NCBI RefSeq assembly: GCF_963576615.1
Contig: NC_088710.1
Coordinates: 4,382,001-4,446,000 of the forward strand
DNA from: Watersipora subatra
Lineage: Eukaryota > Bryozoa > Gymnolaemata > Cheilostomatida > Watersiporidae
Length of the DNA: 64,000 nucleotides
Direction: 5' to 3'
Part shown: piece by piece, positions 11,955 through 24,176 of the stretch
Position numbering within the stretch: position 1 is the stretch's first letter
Layout of the letters: the number at the start of each line of letters is the position of its first letter
Made by a program: the position numbers and the translations under genes
Notes under the pieces: model-generated
What the model saw: the letters and a program-made list of their open reading frames with translations, nothing else
The model's database searches: none
What the model was told of the DNA's origin: nothing

Positions 11955-14900
11955 GTAAGCTTTATTTCCTTGTGACCTAAGCTTCTATTCTCATGTGTTG
12001 ATACGCAATTTCGGTTGAATGTTCGACAAGTTAACTCTGTCCCCCAAAATTTTATGATGGCTCGTCAATTCGATGTGCCTTCTATAGCATCACTCAGTCG
12101 GAAGCTGTCAACTAATAGTATGTATTTTTGCAAGGATCTACATCAGCAAGTATGGTTAAATTAACATTAGATGTTGGCTACAGGCTATTTGCCCAAAATG
12201 TAGTTGTTATACTTATCGAAGGATAGACTTGTTAGAGCGTTGAGACCATTCATTTGACAGATCATTCATATAACATACAAGCTCTCATTGTTGCTTTTGA
12301 TGCAGGTTACAGTAGTGAAGTTAAGTTGAAGGAGCTGCGAATATGTCTGACTCCTTGCTCCATTTCTCACGGTGAGTCACTTACTGCGCAATACCTGTTG
12401 GTGATGTATTTTAGCTTAGATTTATCCGAATCAACATACTCCATTGGAAATATCTTTATCACTTCAACCATGAAAATTTGCATTAAATAATAATACGTAA
12501 TAATAAGGATATTTTAACATTAACTTGAAGCAACCGTCACATAAACTCAACTGACTGTAACTCAACTGACTCAACTGTAAGCTTTCTTTAATTGACTATG
12601 TATGGTTATTGAGCTACATACATAATTAGACAACTCCTTGCATGATTACCTGTATTTAACATTCATTGTGACAACGCATACATAAATAGTGCCAACGTGT
12701 TGCGTTGTACAGTTGCTTTTCCTGTTAGGCTGCGAGAAAGTGCTTTTCTTTTTTGACCTTGACATTATCGAACAGGAAATTTTTTCGGGCAAGTTTGACG
12801 TTACCATTCGATTTTGTTGTTGTAGTCAGCGAGAAATGATGTCGTCTGCAATTAATCACCTCGCGCGAAGTTAAACTAATATTTATAAATAAAATGTGGC
12901 TTAGTAAACTCAAGCGCTTAGCAATGATAATTCTCCGTCAATTTCCTTTTCAAAACTTTCTTTCTAAAACATTTACTTTTGTTAATACCCGCTACAGATA
13001 TTATTGCTATATATATTCTTTGGTATCGAGAATAATTTTTACACATTTGCTCCATTCTTATACAGCTCATGCATAATGATTCAAGCTAGTAATCTTGTAC
13101 TACCATGACATCATGTATTGTATTGCTGTTTCGTCTTGTTCCATTTCTATGAGCCACTCACATCGTCATTTACATTGTAAGAGCTCTGATAGATACGTTT
13201 CCTTTCTACACTCTTAGACTCTCATCATTAGATATTTTATATGGAGACCCATTTTCATAATATATATTCCTGTAATTTTTCTGTTTATACTCGTACTGTC
13301 AACTGGTTGTTAGGGCAGGGTTGTGATGCATTAGAACTGGACTGCATCACCTGGAGTGCAGTATGCAGTAATACTTGAGTGCATTACAACTTTTGTGCAG
13401 TAGACATTTACTGCTACTACGACTGAGCTCCTACTGCAAATGGTCCACTTGGCGCGTGCACTTCCATAACGCATGACCTGATACCATATATAATCAGTTA
13501 GTCCGTTGATCACTACCATTTTTAGTTTTGGTCTTTATCAAAACTAAAAACTGCAGTGTACTGCAGCTGCACATTAGTATGAAGTTGATAAGTACTGTGT
13601 ATCAACTGACACTGCTGTCTTTCCAAATCACTGTACTGCTTTGTTAAAAATCTTCCGATGCTATGTTTAGCAAGCTCATGGACTTGTGCTCTAACTCCTA
13701 TATCATTTCGGAATGTGGAGTCAGGCATTATCACCATTCCGATGAAACAGGTGTCGATGTATTGTATTCTATTACATTACATATATTGAAACAGATTTTC
13801 ATTTAAATCATACAATATGCTAATTTTGGTCATTTGTTTTGCCGACTCATACTCAAGTTTGAGCAGCATTTACATCTTGCAATAGTGTTGTGGTTGCGTC
13901 AAAGTCATCTCAATACTTGATGTTGTTATGAGTTTTCACGAAAATGTGCTATGTATACATGTACAGTGTAACGCAAACGTTCCTACTGCTGGTAGCACTG
14001 CGAACTGCGCACTTGCGACACTCAATTAGCATAGCTGTGACATGCTTACTACTACTCCAGCACTGCTAATGCAACTACAGTAGCCTCTCGTACAATGTAA
14101 ACTAACCGCTCCCGGAACGTTTACGTTATGGAGAATTTACGTTACAAGAATAGTAAAATACTGTGAACCCTCGCCATATGATACTAATTCGTTCCAGTGT
14201 TGGCATCGTAAAACGAAAATATTGTAGAGGGGTATAGAAACCCATAGTAATTATCTAATGCGGAAACCTCGGGTAGAAACATCAAAATTTTATACAAGTG
14301 CTGTACACATTAAAACTAATAAAAAATAGTACGCTAACTTTAGTAACTATAGTTACCTACAGTAACTTTAGTGTATTTAGTGGTTATGATCAGCAATAAA
14401 ATGTAGCATTACAATGTACTATGTGCAGGACGGTCCGTAAGGAGTCCTTACCTTTGAGACAGATGTATAACATAAATGTTGTATTTAACTTAAATGATAT
14501 TAGCTTACTAAATACATGCTTGAAAGTAAGTTTTAGTATGTATTTTACTAAATTGTAATTTTGGCATCGTCAAAAATTTTAGCGCCTATCTGTTTTCAGT
14601 TCACTGTAACTTCTATTGAACAACGTTGAATTGAAAGATCGTATCTCTTTGAGGCATTGTGGGAGGGATTTTGGCGAAAAGCATAGCGGCATCTTTGTTA
14701 TTACGATATGTTCAGCACACTGGCTGCCAAATTTGAATTTCGAAAAAGATTTTTGTTGATGTCTTGTAGGAGAAAAAATGTCATATGGCGGGGTGAAAAA
14801 AACATTGTGTTCTGCATCGTAAGGCAGAAAAATGTACATGTATAACAGGTCAATCGTAACTCGAGGGTGCACTGTACATGTAAATTGCCTAATCTGTTCC

Positions 14901-17900
14901 ATGGTCTTTTCAAACCCACCCATAGGGTCCTTCTCAAAGGAAAAAAGACAAGACTTATCTTTTAAATTAATCACTATACCGCAACTGTAACAATATAAGT
15001 TTGTATTGACAACCTTTCTTATTACTTTCACTCGGTTCACGGTCTATGATTGCAGTGATTTCACCATGAGTTGACGAGAACACACGCCTTCAAGGTCAAT
15101 TTACCTTGATTGTTTTTCTTTATTCTTGACAGCAAGGTCTAGTTTGCAAAAGGAAAACAATAAAAATGTTCTGTACGTCGAAAATAAAGTAAAACAAAAG
15201 TATAATTTTACTATATTAAGGGCAGTGTCTGTCTGTCCATCTATCCATCAAAAGCGTTGAAGGTTATGATAAAGAGAGCTTTCGTCGATACTCCAGCTCG
15301 TGACATTCAGATTGGTGGACGGACACACTGACACATACAATGAATAACAGCTACTCTGCTTATTATCTGTGCTTTATCAATACAACTGATGAAAATAGGC
15401 TGTCAGATCGCTAGAATATATAATAGACAACACTGTACGTTGTTTGCACTCTCAAGTGCGGCAGGAGGTGAAGGTTATTAAAATGAAAGAGAACTTGCTC
15501 TGACTTTATGCTTTACGTTATACTTAATTTTTTACAAAGCAAAAACTCTACATAAATTATTTATGTTATGTGGAATTTACATTATAGGAGGTATACGTAA
15601 TAGGAGCATCTACTGTACATAGTACGTAGACATCAAGCAAAAATTTATGACAAATGCAATGCGTTTCACATCTGGGCATCAGTGAGTACTTAGCAATGCG
15701 CAGTTATGATTTTTTGGAATGTTCAACACCTTGTTGGTAGCGAGGACCATAGGTTTTTACACCTTTTTGGCAAGTCTGTTTTGTTATTATATAACTAACA
15801 AAGAATGCATGCGGAGAATAGTAATGACCTACCTCAGTCATTACCCTGCACAAAGGGACCCTGTGAAGGATGACAACCTAACATTAACATAAGAGAAATA
15901 TTAAACTCATAAACTCGTAATATTTATGCATTTTCTCCTCCCTCCTGTATAGATAGTCCCCCAGAATAAATAAAAATACAATAATTTATGTTCATGTATG
16001 TCAGGTTTTTGTTCGCAAACTCGCAATTATCCTCTCATGACATTTCTATGAAGAGGAGGCATTTCTAGGCAAGAGGAGAAAACAATGAGCTGTAAACTAA
16101 AGCTCATTGCATATGGTAGAGTAAATCAGTTAAAGGTCAACACTTCAGTCAGTGTGCCGATAACTCATTAACAAATCTGCTGCTGTTTTTAGGACTCACT
16201 AAATTTCAACGAAGTAGCTTTGTTTAGGTGGAACTATGGAAAAACCTACTTCAGAGAGCTTTTGCTTGTTTGCAATATAATTGAGATGATATACTATAAA
16301 ACCTCTAATCGAATGCCATTACGCTTTATTTTTCAACCCTTTCTCTATAGTGGCGGTCAAATAGAAGTGGCAAATAGAGGCTGTCATTGTATTTTACAAA
16401 TAGCTCGTCAGAATTTTAGAAAGATAAGTTTAACCCCTTTACGGGCGAAGCTAATGTTGCCTATATTTTGCACTCTCCTTTGAGCGGAACATCGTTAACC
16501 CTTTAAATCTGCTAACTTACCTCCAAATTGTCGTAGATCTCTAAATAAATATGCATTGGAAAGTTGAGAAATATCTTTACCTGTTGATATCTATTGCTTG
16601 CAATTAATCTGCGATGATATAACCTAATTTGTTATTATAATTTGTTAAAACTTTCAATTGTTCATTCCATTCTAAATTTAAGGACATATTTTTATTTTGT
16701 ATCTTTATTTAACAATGTTGCATAAAAGTTCATTTCACTCATTGATATGTTTGCTACAGTTAGCAGCCAAGACTGGCTTTGTATGTGCAAAGGAAGAGGA
16801 TTTATGAGCGTCGATTCATTGTAAGCTGATAACCTCAATGATGATATCAAACAATATGCTATAAATCTGCAAATTTATAAGTTATAATCATAATCTATAA
16901 AATACTACAAATATATATTCAAGAATAAGTTATATAAACAAACTATGCTAATAATACATGCAGAAACAAAAATTAACATTTTTGAAACCAAAAATATTTA
17001 CATCGTTTGCTTAGCCAGTTGCGTTCTAATTGTTGCTTTAGTTTGGAACGGTTTCATCTTTTGGTTGTTCAATACCCTCCACAGTGTCTTCTGTCTCCTC
17101 TCCTGCACTGCAGAACTAGTCAATATTAGCGTTCATACACTTTTTTAGTGATGCAAGGCTTTTATGTGTTGTATCTCGCAAAAATACCATAAATTCCAGC
17201 ATACAAGTCAAAAATTTGTCACCAACTTTCAAGCTTAAAAATCCATCCTCAACTTGAACGGCGGTCACATTTTTTATGACACGATTTCTAGTAAAATTCA
17301 ACTTCAAAAAACCATCACAAGTTAAAATTACATAATATGACATATAATGAATTATTAATAAAATAGTAAAATACTAGTAATCCTATTTAACAGGAGATGG
17401 ATCAAGTACAAAGTTCCATTCTTCATCATTCATATTGTCATTGCTAGGATTTGCTTCTGGAATAATGTTTTTTTTAATTTAACTCTTTTTTTCATAGTAA
17501 CTGCCTACAAGCCCACACTTTGGTAATTCATTTGACACATCCACTATTCACTAATACATCGCTACTCTTTTACTGATTACTCACTACTATGAGTCCGTAA
17601 AGATCAAATGATTTTCAAATAGAAGTGGTAGTCAAATGGAGTTGGTGTTCAATTAAAGGGTGGCGCTCTACTTTTCAACCCTTCTTCTGTAGTGGTGGTC
17701 AAATAGAGGGGACGTTCAAATAAAGGGTGGCGCTCTATTTTTCAACCCTTTTTCTGTAGTGGTGGTCAAATAGAGGGGTGTTCAAATAAAGCAGTGTTCA
17801 ATTAAAGGTTTACTGGATTATTTTTGATAGATATCATTTTATAAACAGCCTTTCTCGCCGCTAGTATTCGTATCAACTTTATCAATTTTGTTTCTAGGTT

Positions 17901-20900
17901 TAAAATAATCTCATGCACCATGCTGTATCAGTTTTTGGTCTGCCATTTGCAAAAGATCTAAGACACGCGCAATGCACATGGTCAGTGTTTCACACTGAAT
18001 GAAATTTTAGGAGTTATGTCATTTCCTTGTGATGCAGATGTGAGGCTCTCTAACAGCCCCAAGTCATTGAACTCAACCAAAGCAACTGTTAGGATCAAGA
18101 CCGAGCCAACAGAGATCTTGCAAACGGATTTCAGGCATGATATACCCGGTAAGTTTCTAACATAAGCATTCTATTAGTTGTGTGATTGCTGATAGCCTCA
18201 GTTTCTGCTGAGTTATGTAGTCGTAGCCTCAATCATGTAGTGATTCTCATCTTAATGAGCTAGTATCTAGTTTTGTATTAAAGGTTGACTTGCAACAAAA
18301 TTCACATTACAGTTATTTGGTATCAAAAGATTCACCTTGTCTTACTCTGTTGTTTTGTAAGTGCCAAATATGTGGAAATGTGATTACAAGCTCTTAAAAG
18401 CTCAAAAACGAAAAGTCGCCGTAGATTGGAATCTCTTTATTTCGATGACGTAACCACGAAATTTGGTTATCGTCTTGTCACGTATGTTCTCACGTGAATT
18501 GAAAGGCCAATACAAAGCTCAATATAAAACTTATTGTAGTACTAGTTTATGACATTCACTTCGGGTTTTACCGAAGACCCCGTATCAAATATAGATGCTC
18601 GCTACTTTACAGTTTTGTTACGGCATTATTCAATCGTCAAGTCGTAATCTGATCATGTTACCCAATACTTCGCAAATAATTTTTGCAGCACTTTTCGATT
18701 ATCACAGGTGACCAACAGGCTCGTCATGATTATCAGATAATGATATGTACTCCTTTGGGCTAAGGTTAAAAAGTTTAACGATTTTTTACGGTAAGTTATA
18801 AGATATCAGTGCTAAAAGTGACAGCATTATAATGACGATAAAACAGACGCGTAAGAACAATAGACATAGTTTTATTGAATGCGTGAAGTATATTTGTGAA
18901 AATATTTCGACGAATAAGGTTGCAAGAAAGTGTAAACAGAAACCATCTCTCACAGCTACATCACATTTGAGCCGTTTTGGAAAGAGAATCCAAACTATGG
19001 CGGTCTCGTGTGGCTGCGATTTTCTGTTCGTTTTTGAGCTTTTAAGAGCTCGTAATCACATTTCCACATATTTTGCACCTACAACACAACAGAGTAAAAC
19101 ATGGTGAATCTTTTCAAATCAAATAACGGTACTGTGAATTCTGTTGCAAGTCAACCTTTAAAGTTTTTTTATTTTCAAGTACTTGGTACATACACCTGTA
19201 CTTGTGATTAGTTGATAACATGTGTTAATGAATTAGCAGATAGTATGGTTCTTTTGTGAATCATTGGAGTTGATGAAATTCATCAAATTTGATGGTTTTT
19301 GCATGTTTACATACTTGAATATCACATTAGCGATTGGTCGAAATTCACTATGAATATATTACTGTTTTCTAAGCTTTTCTCCGCAATAAATTGGTTTATC
19401 AACAAAACTTTTAAGCATGACATTATTATATATTCGCAAGATTGTTTGAAAAGTATCTTACCAGATGAAATATACTGCTAACAACATTTTACAATTTTGT
19501 ATCCAAGTAGCATTTAGGTTGTTAGCCCTTTAAACCCTAACGGCTGGTGCTCCGGCATTTGCATGGCTTTGTTTACAAATGCAGTTTTTAAGTAACAGCG
19601 TAAACCAATCAAATTAATTCTTGAACAGGGCATTAGACTTGAACTTTCGTTTCCATTTTTAACCATTTTCAAGTATCTTTATCTACTTCCTTCGTTATAA
19701 TAAAAAATTTGATTGGAACAATATCGCAAAAAAATTGATACGACTCGATTGTTGGTAGGTCACGGATGTGACGCAGATAAATAATTATATGTTACTAACG
19801 ATAATTTTCCAGATTATTTTGTGTCATGAAACAATGATGAATGTGTGCTCAATAGATATGATGCTACTGTAAAAAATTAATTATTTTTATTAGAGGGAAC
19901 TTATAGCCATCTATAGCTAGCAGTAGGCCTCAAATAATCAAAAGAATTGGAGAAATTCTATTGTCAATTTATACATTAGCCTAACACTCATGTTTGTTTA
20001 ATATTCATATAGTATCATATTTATAATATCATATTTATATTAATATGTAATATCATATTAATTTAATAAATATCATATTTATATAGTATCATTTCTATAT
20101 AATATTATTTTTATATACCATATCATACTTATATTATATTCACGTTATATAATACAGTGAACCCAGACCATACGTCATTAATTCATTCCCGTGTTAGCAT
20201 TCTATAGAGGGGTATAAAAATCCATAGTAATTATCTAATGCAATATCCCCTTGGGAAAAACATCAAAATTTTATATCTGTACTGTACATATTAAAAACTA
20301 ATGACAAAATACTATACTATCCTTGTTAACTTAGTGGTTATGATCTGCAATAAAATGTAAAGTTACAATATACTATGTGCAGTGATTTCTTACTTTCGAG
20401 GCAGATGTATAGCATAAACGTTGACTCTTTAACTTAAATGAATTTAGCTTACTAAACACAAACTTAAAGCTAATTTTAGGATGAATTTTACTAAACTTCA
20501 ACTTTATCATCAGCTAAAATTTTATCACCTCTCTGTTTCTGGTTTCGTTTTCACTACAACAAATAATGCTAAACTGAGAGAGAACGAGCATTGTATTTTT
20601 TCATGCGTTACCGGAGGGATTTCTGCGAATAGCACATCAAAAGGCAAGGAGCACACAAGTTTGAAATTTGAATGACATCGACAAAGTTATGTGGAAATGC
20701 AATTAGGAATTATTCTTTGATGCCAAACTAGGAATTTTATATACGTGTACAATTTTTTCAAATGAACAAGATAAATTGCCTTTTCTTAGATGTGATACTC
20801 AGGTTTGCATATAGGAATACACTCTACACTGCTGTTAACTAATACACAACTCACTTATATATAGGAATACACTCTACAGTACTGTTAACTAATATACAAC

Positions 20901-23900
20901 TCGCTTATATATTGGAATACACTCTACAGTACTATTAACTAATATACAACTCACTTATATACAGTATATAGGAATACACTCTACACTACTGTTAACTGAT
21001 ATACAACTCACTTATATATAGGAATACATTCTACACTACAGTCTGTTAACTAATATAAAACTCACTTATATATAGGAATACACACTGCAGTACTATTAAC
21101 TGATATACAACTCACTTATATATAGGAATACACACTACAGTACTATTAACTGATATACAATACATACATCATTGTTATTCCGATATTTTCAGCACACTGA
21201 CAGCCAAATTTGAATTTTAAGAGAAATTTTTAGGCCAACTTGTAAAGTGAAAAAACTGTAAAACATGGACGCCGTAACCCGGGGTGGCACTGTATTTATA
21301 TAATATCACATTCATGTAACATCATTTTTGTATAATATCATATTATCACATCATATTTTATATAGTATTTATGTATCATATTTATATAACATCACAATCT
21401 TATATTATCAGATTCACATAATATCATATGTATTATATCTATTGAATTTATAGTTTATCAAAGGTAAATTTAGTACAGAACACAAAAATCACATCTTGTA
21501 CTTTCTGATACCAAAATTAAAGAATCAGTTGTGAGGAATGGATATTGACAGAATGGACTTGTAAAGCGACTGACTATGCCTTTTATCACGAACAAGTATT
21601 CTCATGGTGATAGCTCTGATCATATAGAATGTGACTACTCAAAGAAGATAATATATTGTTCTGCAGAATTCTAGAATTGGTACTCAAGATATGACGGAAC
21701 ATTTCGGAGTGGACTCAGTTTGTAGCACAAGTTCACGGTCTCCTATTGCTCTAGTTGTTAGTTGCTCTAGATGACTTCATGCATCTTCACACATTATCAG
21801 TTCCTAGAGGTTGTTCGTGTAGTTATAAGATTGTACTCTATCTGTTGTTTGTCTCTCATAGCCAGTCTTTGGTTCTTCGTATCTTTAATTGTTTCACCAA
21901 GCCTTTATGGGTTTCTGTCTCTGTCTAAATAAACAGGAATTAACTATAGCATTTTTGATGTTTCCTGCTGGTTTCTCTTGTATCAGATAAGGAAGGCTCA
22001 TTTTGTGTGCAAATTTTCAAGATTTGGTGCATAAAAATGCTTTCTCTAACTCATCGTCTTTGCTTGTAACAAAATGTTAACTCGTTAATCATTTTATTTC
22101 GTAGTCTACTTTCTATTAATCTCGAGTACTATTCATTTTGCTTACTATTCTATCTTCAGCTATAGTGTCCATGTTTCAGCGTATGCTGCCGGGGTTAAAC
22201 CAAAGGAGTTGCTAATCCGTCTGGAGCGCTGTGCATATGGTAAGTTGTTTATAGTCGGTAGCTCAAGTTGAGTGGATGTACAGTAGATAAGTATGAGATT
22301 CTGTTGACCAACTGACACGCTAGGCCTGCTATACTCTCTCATCATTTACAGACGTTAAACAGGAGTCAGTCCTGATCGATGACGCTATGATAGAACCTGC
22401 AATTCCTGCAAGCTTCTTACAAGGTAGCTTATACTATTCTGTGCACACTTACCTTCTGTAATAGTCATAGTTATTTGAGCACATAGCTCTCTGCAAAGTG
22501 TAAACCATTATACTTCTTTAGTTTCTGGTCTGATGTAATGTTTTGCCATGGTTATATTGTGATACCTGGTTGGTTATCTGACACTTATTCAATAATTAGA
22601 CTCCTTTACTCAAATGATATTTTTATACAAAGAATTGCCGGTTTTGGCTTTAGAGACCAAGTGGTTTTTGTGCTTTCACCCGCAGAACAAATAAATCAAG
22701 GTGTGGGCTTGCGCTGTAGATTGTGTTCCTACACATCAAACATACTGTTAGGGTTTACTACCTTCTGCAGGTGTCGATTTAGAGAACTTGCTCTGCAATC
22801 AGTGCGGATACAGCGCCAGCAACAAGACATCGCTTTTCACACATATGACAAAGCATCTCGGTGATAAGATATTTTGGTGCACGTCGTGCACTTACAAGGC
22901 AAAAAGTTACCATGTCGTTGCCAGGCACTATCAACTAAGACACACCAAGTACCGCCCACTCAAGTGCATGGAATGCAGCGCTAGATTTCTTTTGCCTTGG
23001 CAGCTCAAAGAACACACTACGCTCGCTCATTCAGAGGTAAAACCTTTTGCCTGTAATGTCTGTGGCAAATTGTTTTGCAAGGAGAGCAGGTTAAACGCTC
23101 ACATGAAAATTCACACAGGAATAAAATCTTATGCTTGTTTGCATTGTTCCTCGAGATTTTTTAACAAATCGGCGTTGAGTATGCACACTCGACGAGTTCA
23201 CATGAAGGAGCGGAACTATAGCTGCCCTTCTTGCGACTTTAAATCATTTGAAAAGCAAACTTTGGAAAACCACCAACTTATCCATACAAATAAGAAGCCT
23301 TACGCATGTGGCATGTGCAACTTTGCTACAGCATTTAAAGGCAGTCTCCGAGATCATATCAATGCCCATAAAAATGTACGACCTTACGAATGCAAGTACT
23401 GCTCGATGGCGTTTGTTCGATATTCTGACCGACAGAAGCATATATCAGTTCACACAGGTAAAAAGGACTACAGATGCCACTTGTGTGATTTCTCATTTAG
23501 ACTCAGGACCAAATTAAACAGACACATTAAAACACATCATACCGCTCTGGAGGATAGGCACTGGACAGAGCCATGTCCTTTTTGCCACAAAAAGTTCATG
23601 TCCGAAAAAACCCGCAAGATTCACATAAATCGCCACAACGGTATCACCGAACCAAAACTGTATGTGTGTGATGTTTGCCAAAGAGCTTTTGCAACTCGTG
23701 ATGGCTTGCGTTATCATGCTTCTGTACACACCGGAGAAAAACCTTTTAAGTGTGACGTATGTGGCTTTGCGACCCGAACAAAATGTCTTCTTAAAAGTCA
23801 CATGAAAGTGCATCGCGAGGTCAAGGACCTCGCCTGTCCCGAGTGTGATTACAGAACATGTCATAGCTGGGCCATAAAATGCCATATTCAAACCCATTTG

Positions 23901-24176
23901 AGAACTAAATGGTACACGTGTGAACAATGTGGCCAGAAGTTCAGAAGTCAAGGCGCTTTGAAATATCACACAAGACGGGTACATGAGGGACAACCCGTAA
24001 ACAACCGCTTTAGCTGTGAGCAGTGTGATTTTGTGTCAGCATCGAAAGCCATGCTTAGGGAGCACATGTTTAAGCATACCGGTGAAAAACCATTTAAATG
24101 CCATATCTGTGGACACGGGACAATCAGAAAATGGCTCCTGTCACAGCATATGAAGAGACATGCTAGAGCAAAGTGA
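11609..24176 (+). CDS. multi-exon C2H2 zinc-finger protein (16 fingers)
   Basis: The coding model joins 11609-11954, 12306-12371, 18038-18148, 22180-22239, 22352-22423 and 22771-24176. It totals 2061 nt (686 codons plus TGA) and stays in frame across five GT-AG introns, all in phase 1. The N-terminal ~217 residues have no recognised domain. They include two consensus-like SUMO acceptor motifs, IKTE in exon 3 and VKQE in exon 5. The last exon encodes 16 C2H2 fingers in tandem, two pairs joined by canonical TGEKP linkers. The product is presumably a nuclear DNA-binding transcription regulator; this is family-level inference and I do not recognise a specific orthologue. The start is uncertain: the ATG at 11609 sits directly after an acceptor-like CAG, so it may begin the protein or lie in a longer one with an exon upstream. 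Introns 2 and 3 are packed with non-autonomous transposons. Confidence 0.85.
12306..12371 (+). CDS. zinc-finger gene, exon 2
   Basis: 66 nt between acceptor TTTTGATGCAG and donor GTGAGT. It encodes a short piece around SEVKLKELRICLTPCSISH. Phase 1 at both ends, so skipping would keep the frame. Confidence 0.75.
12372..14077. other. intron of the zinc-finger gene, no further gene seen
   Basis: The first part of the 5.7-kb intron 2. I see no exon. It runs into the nested inverted-repeat elements at 14078. Confidence 0.45.
14076..15617. mobile_element. inverted-repeat DNA element, interrupted by a second element
   Basis: The left end is TA|CAGTAGCCTCTCG at 14076-14090. The right end is GGAGCATCTACTG|TA, finishing at 15615 with TA at 15616-15617. 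Subterminal words such as TTACGTTATGGAGAATTTACG on the left and TTATGTTATGTGGAATTTAC on the right are shared. A second TA-flanked element occupies 14161-14874, leaving about 820 bp of the outer one. TA flanks and CAGT ends fit the Tc1/mariner/pogo group. It has no transposase. Confidence 0.55.
14159..14876. mobile_element. pogo/mariner-like non-autonomous element, copy A (nested)
   Basis: 714 bp flanked by TA. The left end reads CTGTGAACCCTCGCC and the right end CTCGAGGGTGCACTG, i.e. imperfect inverted repeats of CAGTGNACCCTCG type. Copy B at 20155-21292 shares the subterminal block GGGGTATA..CCATAGTAATTATC and the following ~120 bp. It sits inside another element. The antisense frames at 15040-14579 and 14937-14701 fall across it and its junction and are not taken as genes. 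Confidence 0.65.
15616..16293. other. intron sequence, nothing recognised
   Basis: AT-rich intronic sequence of the zinc-finger gene between two transposon-derived blocks. No exon or repeat was identified. Confidence 0.4.
16294..17816. mobile_element. non-autonomous DNA element with degenerate terminal inverted repeats
   Basis: The left end (TATAAAACCTCTAATCGAAT, about 16295) aligns with the reverse complement of the right end (AGTAAACCTTTAATTGAAC, about 17813). Similarity continues into CGCTTTATTTTTCAACCC and CTATAGTGGCGGTCAAATAG. Near the right end a ~75-bp block (GTGGTGGTCAAATAGAGGGG...) is tandemly repeated. No duplication or coding frame is evident, so the limits are good to about 10 bp and the superfamily is not assigned. 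Confidence 0.55.
18038..18148 (+). CDS. zinc-finger gene, exon 3
   Basis: 111 nt between CTTGTGATGCAG and GTAAGT, phase 1 at both ends. It encodes a segment with KATVRIKTEPTEI, a SUMO-consensus-like IKTE followed by acidic residues. A 5.7-kb, transposon-filled intron precedes it. Confidence 0.75.
18278..19161. mobile_element. TTAA-flanked element with long inverted repeats, copy 1
   Basis: An element of 876 bp (18282-19157) starts AGGTTGACTTGCAACA, ends with its complement and is flanked by TTAA on both sides. The inverted repeats extend at least 130 bp (GTTATTTGGTATCA..., ATATGTGGAAATGTGATTAC...). The interior has no transposase. TTAA target sites are typical of piggyBac-like elements, although the AT-rich flanks leave a base or two of ambiguity. 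Copy 2 lies at 25014-25885. The 91-codon frame at 18832-19107 is internal and judged spurious. Confidence 0.75.
19158..20152. other. intron sequence ending in an ATATCAT-rich tract
   Basis: No exon is recognised. From about 19985 the sequence becomes a degenerate tract of ATATCATATTTATA-like words, which resumes after the inserted element at 21293-21440. Confidence 0.45.
20153..21294. mobile_element. pogo/mariner-like non-autonomous element, copy B
   Basis: 1138 bp between TA dinucleotides. The left end is CAGTGAACCCAGACCATACG and the right end GTAACCCGGGGTGGCACTG. It matches copy A (14161-14874) over the left few hundred bases and at the right end. It is longer mainly because of an internal ~50-bp tandem array. 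It interrupts a degenerate ATATCAT tract present on both flanks (19985-20150 and 21295-21440). Confidence 0.7.
20810..21165. repeat. ~50-bp tandem array inside the copy B element
   Basis: About seven units containing TATATAGGAATACACTCTAC and GTTAACTAATATACAACTCA, 50-55 bp apart, with small indels. The array is missing from copy A, so it probably expanded after the copies separated. Confidence 0.8.
21440..22179. other. intron sequence, nothing recognised
   Basis: The last part of intron 3 of the zinc-finger gene. No further exon, repeat or RNA gene was recognised. Confidence 0.4.
22180..22239 (+). CDS. zinc-finger gene, exon 4
   Basis: 60 nt, phase 1 at both ends, encoding AGVKPKELLIRLERCAY. 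The acceptor chosen is CATGTTTCAG; the upstream alternative at 22159 would put a stop in frame. The donor is GTAAGT. Confidence 0.7.
22352..22423 (+). CDS. zinc-finger gene, exon 5
   Basis: 72 nt, phase 1 at both ends, after ATCATTTACAG and before GTAGCT. It begins DVKQESVLIDDAMIEPA, giving a VKQE SUMO-type motif and an acidic patch. Confidence 0.75.
22771..24176 (+). CDS. zinc-finger gene, last exon with 16 C2H2 fingers
   Basis: It follows the acceptor CTACCTTCTGCAG and runs to TGA at 24174-24176. The first finger (CNQC...H...H) starts within ten codons of the splice site and the last ends five residues before the stop, so the exon is essentially a finger array. All 16 fingers keep two Cys and two His; some use a four- or five-residue His spacing. 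HTGEKPFKC linkers follow fingers 11 and 15. The 159-codon antisense frame (23993-23514) is a shadow. Confidence 0.93.

Noticed and set aside
14579-15040. 153-codon minus-strand frame
   Set aside because: It crosses the boundary of the nested TA-flanked element and has no recognisable domain or splice context.
18832-19107. 91-codon frame inside the TTAA-type element
   Set aside because: Not conserved as a frame in copy 2 and no similarity to transposases that I can recognise.
23514-23993. 159-codon antisense frame
   Set aside because: Shadow of the conserved zinc-finger exon on the plus strand.
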